In this document: positions 13,318-16,325 of the stretch, piece by piece
How the letters are laid out: each line of letters starts with the position of its first letter
Position numbering within the stretch: position 1 is the stretch's first letter
NCBI GenBank assembly: GCA_964625525.1
Contig: CAZVEE010000079.1
Span: forward strand, 1 to 16,325
From: CAZVEE01 sp964625525
GTDB taxonomy: Bacteria; Pseudomonadota; Alphaproteobacteria; JAJFIK01
Direction: 5' to 3'
Length of the DNA: 16,325 nt
The notes under the pieces: model-generated
The model's input: the letters and a program-made list of their open reading frames with translations, nothing else
What the model was told of the DNA's origin: nothing
The model's database searches: none
Program-made: the position numbers and the translations under genes

Positions 13318-14721
13318 ATGACGACGACGGACGTGGAGGCCATCAACCTGTCCGCACAGGTGCTGGCCGTCCTAAAAGACATCAGTGGCTTTATCTGGGG
13401 TCCTTATCTGCTGATCCCGCTGCTGCTGGGCACGGGCCTGTTTTTGACCGTGGGTCTGCGCTTTGCGCCGATCCTGAACATCGGCCGCGGCTTCAGCCTG
13501 CTGTTTCAAAGCCGTCAAGGCACCGGCAAGGGCGAGATCACGCCGTTTCAGGCCCTGGCGACGGCCCTGTCGGCCACCATCGGCACCGGGAATATCGGCG
13601 GCGTCGCGCTCGCTATCGCCATTGGCGGGCCTGGAGCCATTTTCTGGATGTGGATGACCGCACTGGTCGGCATGGCCACCAAATACAGTGAAGCCGTGCT
13701 CGCCGTGAAGTACCGCGAAGTGGATGACAATGGCCGCTATGTGGGCGGGCCCATGTATTACGTGCGCAACGGCCTGGGGCCGCGCTGGGCCTGGCTTGGG
13801 GCGACCTTTGCCTTTTTCGCCATGATCGCGGGCTTTGGCATCGGCAACATGACGCAATCGAACGCCATCGCCGGCGTCCTGGACCAGGGCCTGAGCATTC
13901 CCACCTGGGCCAGCGGCCTGGTGCTCGCGGCCCTGACCTTCACGGTGATCATTGGCGGGGTGAAGCGGATCGCGGCCGTGGCCGAGCGGCTGGTGCCGCT
14001 GATGGCGCTTTTCTACATCGCCGCCGCCTCGGTCATTCTGGTGTTGAACGCGGAATACATTCCCGGAGCGTTCGGGCTGATCTTCAGCGATGCCTTCACG
14101 GGCTCGGCCGCCGCCGGCGGGTTCGCGGGTTCCGCTTTCATCCTGGCCCTGCAAACCGGGGTCGCACGGGGTATTTTCTCCAACGAATCCGGCCTTGGCA
14201 GTGCGCCCATCGCCCATGCGGCGGCTCAGACCGATGATCCCGTGCGCCAGGGCACCATCGCCATGATGGGCACCTTCATCGATACCCTGATCGTGTGCAC
14301 CATGACCGCGCTGGTGATCCTCACCGTGCAGGTGCCCGTGGACGGCGGTGAGGCGCAGACCATTGCCGTATGGCTCACGGGCGAGTCCTCGGACGGGGCC
14401 AAGCTGACCGCCACTGCTTTCGGCAGCGCCCTGCCCGGCGGCCAGTGGGTGGTCACCATCGGCCTGTTGTTCTTCGCCTTCACCACGATCCTGGGCTGGA
14501 GCTATTACGGCGAACGAGCGGCGGAATATCTGTTCGGGGTTGGCGTGATCCTGCCCTACCGGGTGCTCTGGGTGCTGGCCGTGATGGCGGGCGCGACGCT
14601 GCAGCTCGATATCGTCTGGAAGTTTGCCGACATCATGAATGGGCTCATGGCGCTACCGAACCTCATCGCCTTGCTGGCCTTGTCGGGCACCATTTTCGCC
14701 ATCAGCCGCGCCAGCCGCTGA
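13318..14721 (+). CDS. Sodium:amino-acid (alanine/glycine) symporter, AGCS family
   Basis: The 467-residue inner-membrane protein has about ten or eleven hydrophobic segments and the AGCS signatures ALSATIGTGNIGGVA (83-97), TKYSEAVLAVKYR (121-133), GGPMYY (143-148), SNESGLGSAPIAHAAA (288-303) and GWSYYGERAAEYLFG (393-407). Members import alanine, glycine or related small amino acids with sodium. The start at 13318 follows GAGGGG at six bases; a TTG start at 13267 would add a non-hydrophobic tail without a ribosome binding site. It lies 122 bases after the monooxygenase-like gene on the same strand. Co-transcription is possible, but the spacing and a small dyad in the gap allow a separate promoter. 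The functional link to acyl-CoA catabolism is unclear. Confidence 0.93.
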   Translation: MTTTDVEAINLSAQVLAVLKDISGFIWGPYLLIPLLLGTGLFLTVGLRFAPILNIGRGFSLLFQSRQGTGKGEITPFQALATALSATIGTGNIGGVALAIAIGGPGAIFWMWMTALVGMATKYSEAVLAVKYREVDDNGRYVGGPMYYVRNGLGPRWAWLGATFAFFAMIAGFGIGNMTQSNAIAGVLDQGLSIPTWASGLVLAALTFTVIIGGVKRIAAVAERLVPLMALFYIAAASVILVLNAEYIPGAFGLIFSDAFTGSAAAGGFAGSAFILALQTGVARGIFSNESGLGSAPIAHAAAQTDDPVRQGTIAMMGTFIDTLIVCTMTALVILTVQVPVDGGEAQTIAVWLTGESSDGAKLTATAFGSALPGGQWVVTIGLLFFAFTTILGWSYYGERAAEYLFGVGVILPYRVLWVLAVMAGATLQLDIVWKFADIMNGLMALPNLIALLALSGTIFAISRASR

Positions 14722-14746
14722 TCGCCCTCCCCCGTCACGCGCTAAG

Positions 14747-14773
14747 ACGCCCTGGACAACAGCTCCAGGGCGT
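14747..14773 (+). terminator. Terminator-like hairpin after the symporter gene
   Basis: Ten perfect pairs, ACGCCCTGGA (14747-14756) with TCCAGGGCGT (14764-14773), close a seven-base loop 25 bases after the stop codon. The sequence after it (ATTCGGTTAT) has no true T-tract, so termination efficiency is doubtful; mRNA 3'-end stabilisation is an alternative. Confidence 0.55.
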
Positions 14774-14880
14774 ATTCGGTTATCGGTCACGCAGTTGTCC
14801 GTTTGGCCTTATAGGTTCCATGCTAGGCTTTCCCCGATAAAGCAATAAAGTTTCGAGAACTACACCTTTCGGGGAGGATC

Positions 14881-16248
14881 ATGGCGGATCAAAACCAGAG
14901 CAGTGCGACGCCACCGGGCGAAGAAATGCCCAGCCATGTCAGTCTATTTGGGCGCGCGGTCGCTTACCGCCATTATGCGCTCGGGATTCTGACGCTGATT
15001 TACGTGCTGAATTATATGGACCGGCAGATCTTGTCGGTGCTGCTGCCGGCCATCAAAGCGGAGTTCATGGTCTCCGACACGCTGCTGGGCCTGTTATCAG
15101 GCATCAGCTTCGCAGCCGTCTATGCCACGCTTGGCATCCCCATCGCGTTGCTCGCCGACCGGATGAACCGGCGCAACATCATCACGATCTCGCTGGCGAT
15201 GTTCAGCTTTTTCACGGCTCTGTGCGCCTTTGCCCTGAATTTCTGGCAGCTCTTGTTGGCGCGCCTTGGTGTGGGTGTGGGCGAAGCAGGCACAAGCCCG
15301 CCCTCGCACTCCATCATCGCTGACCTCTATCCCGCTGAGCAGCGCTCCACGGCGCTGGCCATCTATGCGCTCGGGGTGAATTTCGGGCTCATGCTGGGCT
15401 TTTTCGGAGGGGGCTGGATCAACGAATTCTATGGCTGGCGGGCGGCATTCCTGGTTGCCGGTGTCCCCGGCATTTTGCTCGCCATTATCGTCCAATTCGT
15501 GCTGAAAGAACCGCCGCGCGGCCTATCCGATGCCAAACACGCGCCTGCAACACCCCTGGCGGGCGAACCCACCAAACCCGGCGGCGCCACTTTCATGGAA
15601 GTCGCCCGCTTCCTTTGGAGCCAGACGACGTTCCGGCACCTGTCCTTTGCCGCAGCCCTCAATGCCTTTGTGGGCTATGGCGCAGTCGCCTGGACAGGCG
15701 CTTTCCTGTTCCGCTCCCATGACATGTCCACCGGCGAGATCGGCACGGTACTGGCGGTCCTGTTTGGGGTCTTCGGGGGCTTTGGCACGTTCATGGGCGG
15801 TTATCTGGCGGACAAGCTGGCGGTTTATGACACCCGGTGGCGCATGTGGGTGCTGGTGATCGCCATTGTGCTGTCGATCCCGTTCAGCATCGGCTTCTAT
15901 CTGCATCCCGATAAGTGGACGGCCATCGCCTTCTACCTGTTCCCGGTGCTGGTGGGCTCGATTTATCTGGGCCCAACCTTCGCCATGACCCAAGGGCTGG
16001 TGCCGCTGCGCATGCGCTCGGCCGCCTCGGCGATCCTGCTTTTCATCATCAACATGATTGGCCTGGGTCTGGGACCGCTCGCCATCGGCATGCTGAGTGA
16101 TGCGCTGACGCCAAGCATGGGCAGTGACGCCCTGCGCTGGGCCATGTTGATCGTGGGTCTGGCGGGCATCTGGTCGGCGCTGCACTTCCTGCTCGCCGCC
16201 CGGACCATGGACGCGGACCTAGAACGGGTCCGGCAAATGGAGCGGTAA
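14881..16248 (+). CDS. MFS transporter, spinster-like family
   Basis: The 455-residue inner-membrane transporter begins with a short polar tail (1-25) and carries about twelve hydrophobic segments. Marks of the spinster-like MFS group are YVLNYMDRQILSVLLPAIK (41-59), the loop motif ALLADRMNRRNII (89-101), RLGVGVGEAGTSPPSHSIIADLYP (128-151) with the family's GVGEA core, and the GWRAAF segment (185-190). Bacterial members export or import diverse organic acids, lipids or aromatic compounds; the substrate cannot be read here. GGGGAGG lies close (four bases) to the ATG at 14881. A hairpin separates it from the symporter gene 159 bases upstream, so it is probably its own transcription unit. Confidence 0.9.
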   Translation: MADQNQSSATPPGEEMPSHVSLFGRAVAYRHYALGILTLIYVLNYMDRQILSVLLPAIKAEFMVSDTLLGLLSGISFAAVYATLGIPIALLADRMNRRNIITISLAMFSFFTALCAFALNFWQLLLARLGVGVGEAGTSPPSHSIIADLYPAEQRSTALAIYALGVNFGLMLGFFGGGWINEFYGWRAAFLVAGVPGILLAIIVQFVLKEPPRGLSDAKHAPATPLAGEPTKPGGATFMEVARFLWSQTTFRHLSFAAALNAFVGYGAVAWTGAFLFRSHDMSTGEIGTVLAVLFGVFGGFGTFMGGYLADKLAVYDTRWRMWVLVIAIVLSIPFSIGFYLHPDKWTAIAFYLFPVLVGSIYLGPTFAMTQGLVPLRMRSAASAILLFIINMIGLGLGPLAIGMLSDALTPSMGSDALRWAMLIVGLAGIWSALHFLLAARTMDADLERVRQMER

Positions 16249-16250
16249 TG

Positions 16251-16279
16251 CGAGGCTCGGAAGAATGGGCCTCGGTTTT
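16251..16279 (+). terminator. Weak terminator-like hairpin after the MFS gene
   Basis: CGAGGC (16251-16256) and GCCTCG (16269-16274) form six pairs around a 12-base loop, followed by G and TTTT (16276-16279), two bases after the stop codon. An alternative stem, CTCGG (16271-16275) with CCGAG (16289-16293), competes with it. Short stem and short T-run make it a modest candidate. Confidence 0.45.
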
Positions 16280-16305
16280 CCCGACAAGCCGAGCGCACGA
16301 AAGAC

Positions 16306-16325
16306 CTAGAGCGGCCTCGCTCTAG
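16306..16325. repeat. Perfect CTAGAGCG palindrome at the window edge
   Basis: CTAGAGCG (16306-16313) and CGCTCTAG (16318-16325) are perfect inverses around the loop GCCT. The edge sequence matches TAGAGCG at 113-119 and the CTAGAGCC edge at 211-216 on the minus strand, which suggests a shared intergenic repeat family. Whether the element extends beyond 16325 cannot be seen. Confidence 0.7.

Overview
The window is GC-rich bacterial DNA with dense coding, strong codon-position bias and Shine-Dalgarno sites of the AAGGAG type. Its gene families (an OmpW-type porin, type I secretion substrates with RTX and cadherin-like repeats, a spinster-type MFS transporter, acyl-CoA/flavin catabolic genes) fit an aerobic, probably marine alphaproteobacterium, for example of the Hyphomonadaceae/Kordiimonadales/Rhodobiaceae kind. 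This placement is an inference from gene content, not from a marker gene.

Left part (1-2067). A possible C-terminal tail of an outer-membrane barrel ends at 38 and is followed by a perfect intrinsic terminator. Two dispersed palindromes with TAGAGC-type edges follow. Then come two minus-strand genes: an OmpW-family outer-membrane protein and an inner-membrane-anchored alpha/beta hydrolase.

Secretion block (2105-8599, minus strand). Two proteins look like type I secretion substrates. One is a roughly 1500-residue subtilisin-like (S8) protease with six cadherin-like repeats, a Calx-beta domain, RTX repeats and a C-terminal secretion region. The other is a 530-residue RTX protein without a recognisable enzymatic domain. 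No ABC exporter, membrane fusion protein or TolC is present, so both must use a secretion machine encoded elsewhere. The hydrolase lies 37 bases downstream of the protease with no terminator between them and is probably co-transcribed. The protease gene has a long leader with two near-identical strong hairpins just before its ribosome binding site. The RTX gene ends in a strong intrinsic terminator.

Catabolic block (8923-14721, plus strand). It holds an MDR-family NADP-dependent oxidoreductase, an atypical crotonase-fold protein lacking both classical catalytic glutamates, an acyl-CoA dehydrogenase whose catalytic base appears to sit at the isovaleryl-CoA-dehydrogenase-like position, an acyl-CoA-dehydrogenase-fold protein resembling group D flavin monooxygenases, and an AGCS sodium:amino-acid symporter. 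The three middle genes are tightly packed and surely an operon. Together they suggest oxidation of an acyl-CoA, perhaps from a branched, cyclic or aromatic compound; the substrate cannot be read from the sequence.

Right end (14881-16325). A spinster-type MFS transporter is followed by a weak hairpin and by a perfect CTAGAGCG palindrome that coincides exactly with the end of the window. I see no CRISPR array, insertion sequence, tRNA or rRNA. The most unusual items are the protease with its twin-hairpin leader, the orphan RTX pair, and the crotonase/dehydrogenase pair with displaced or missing catalytic residues.
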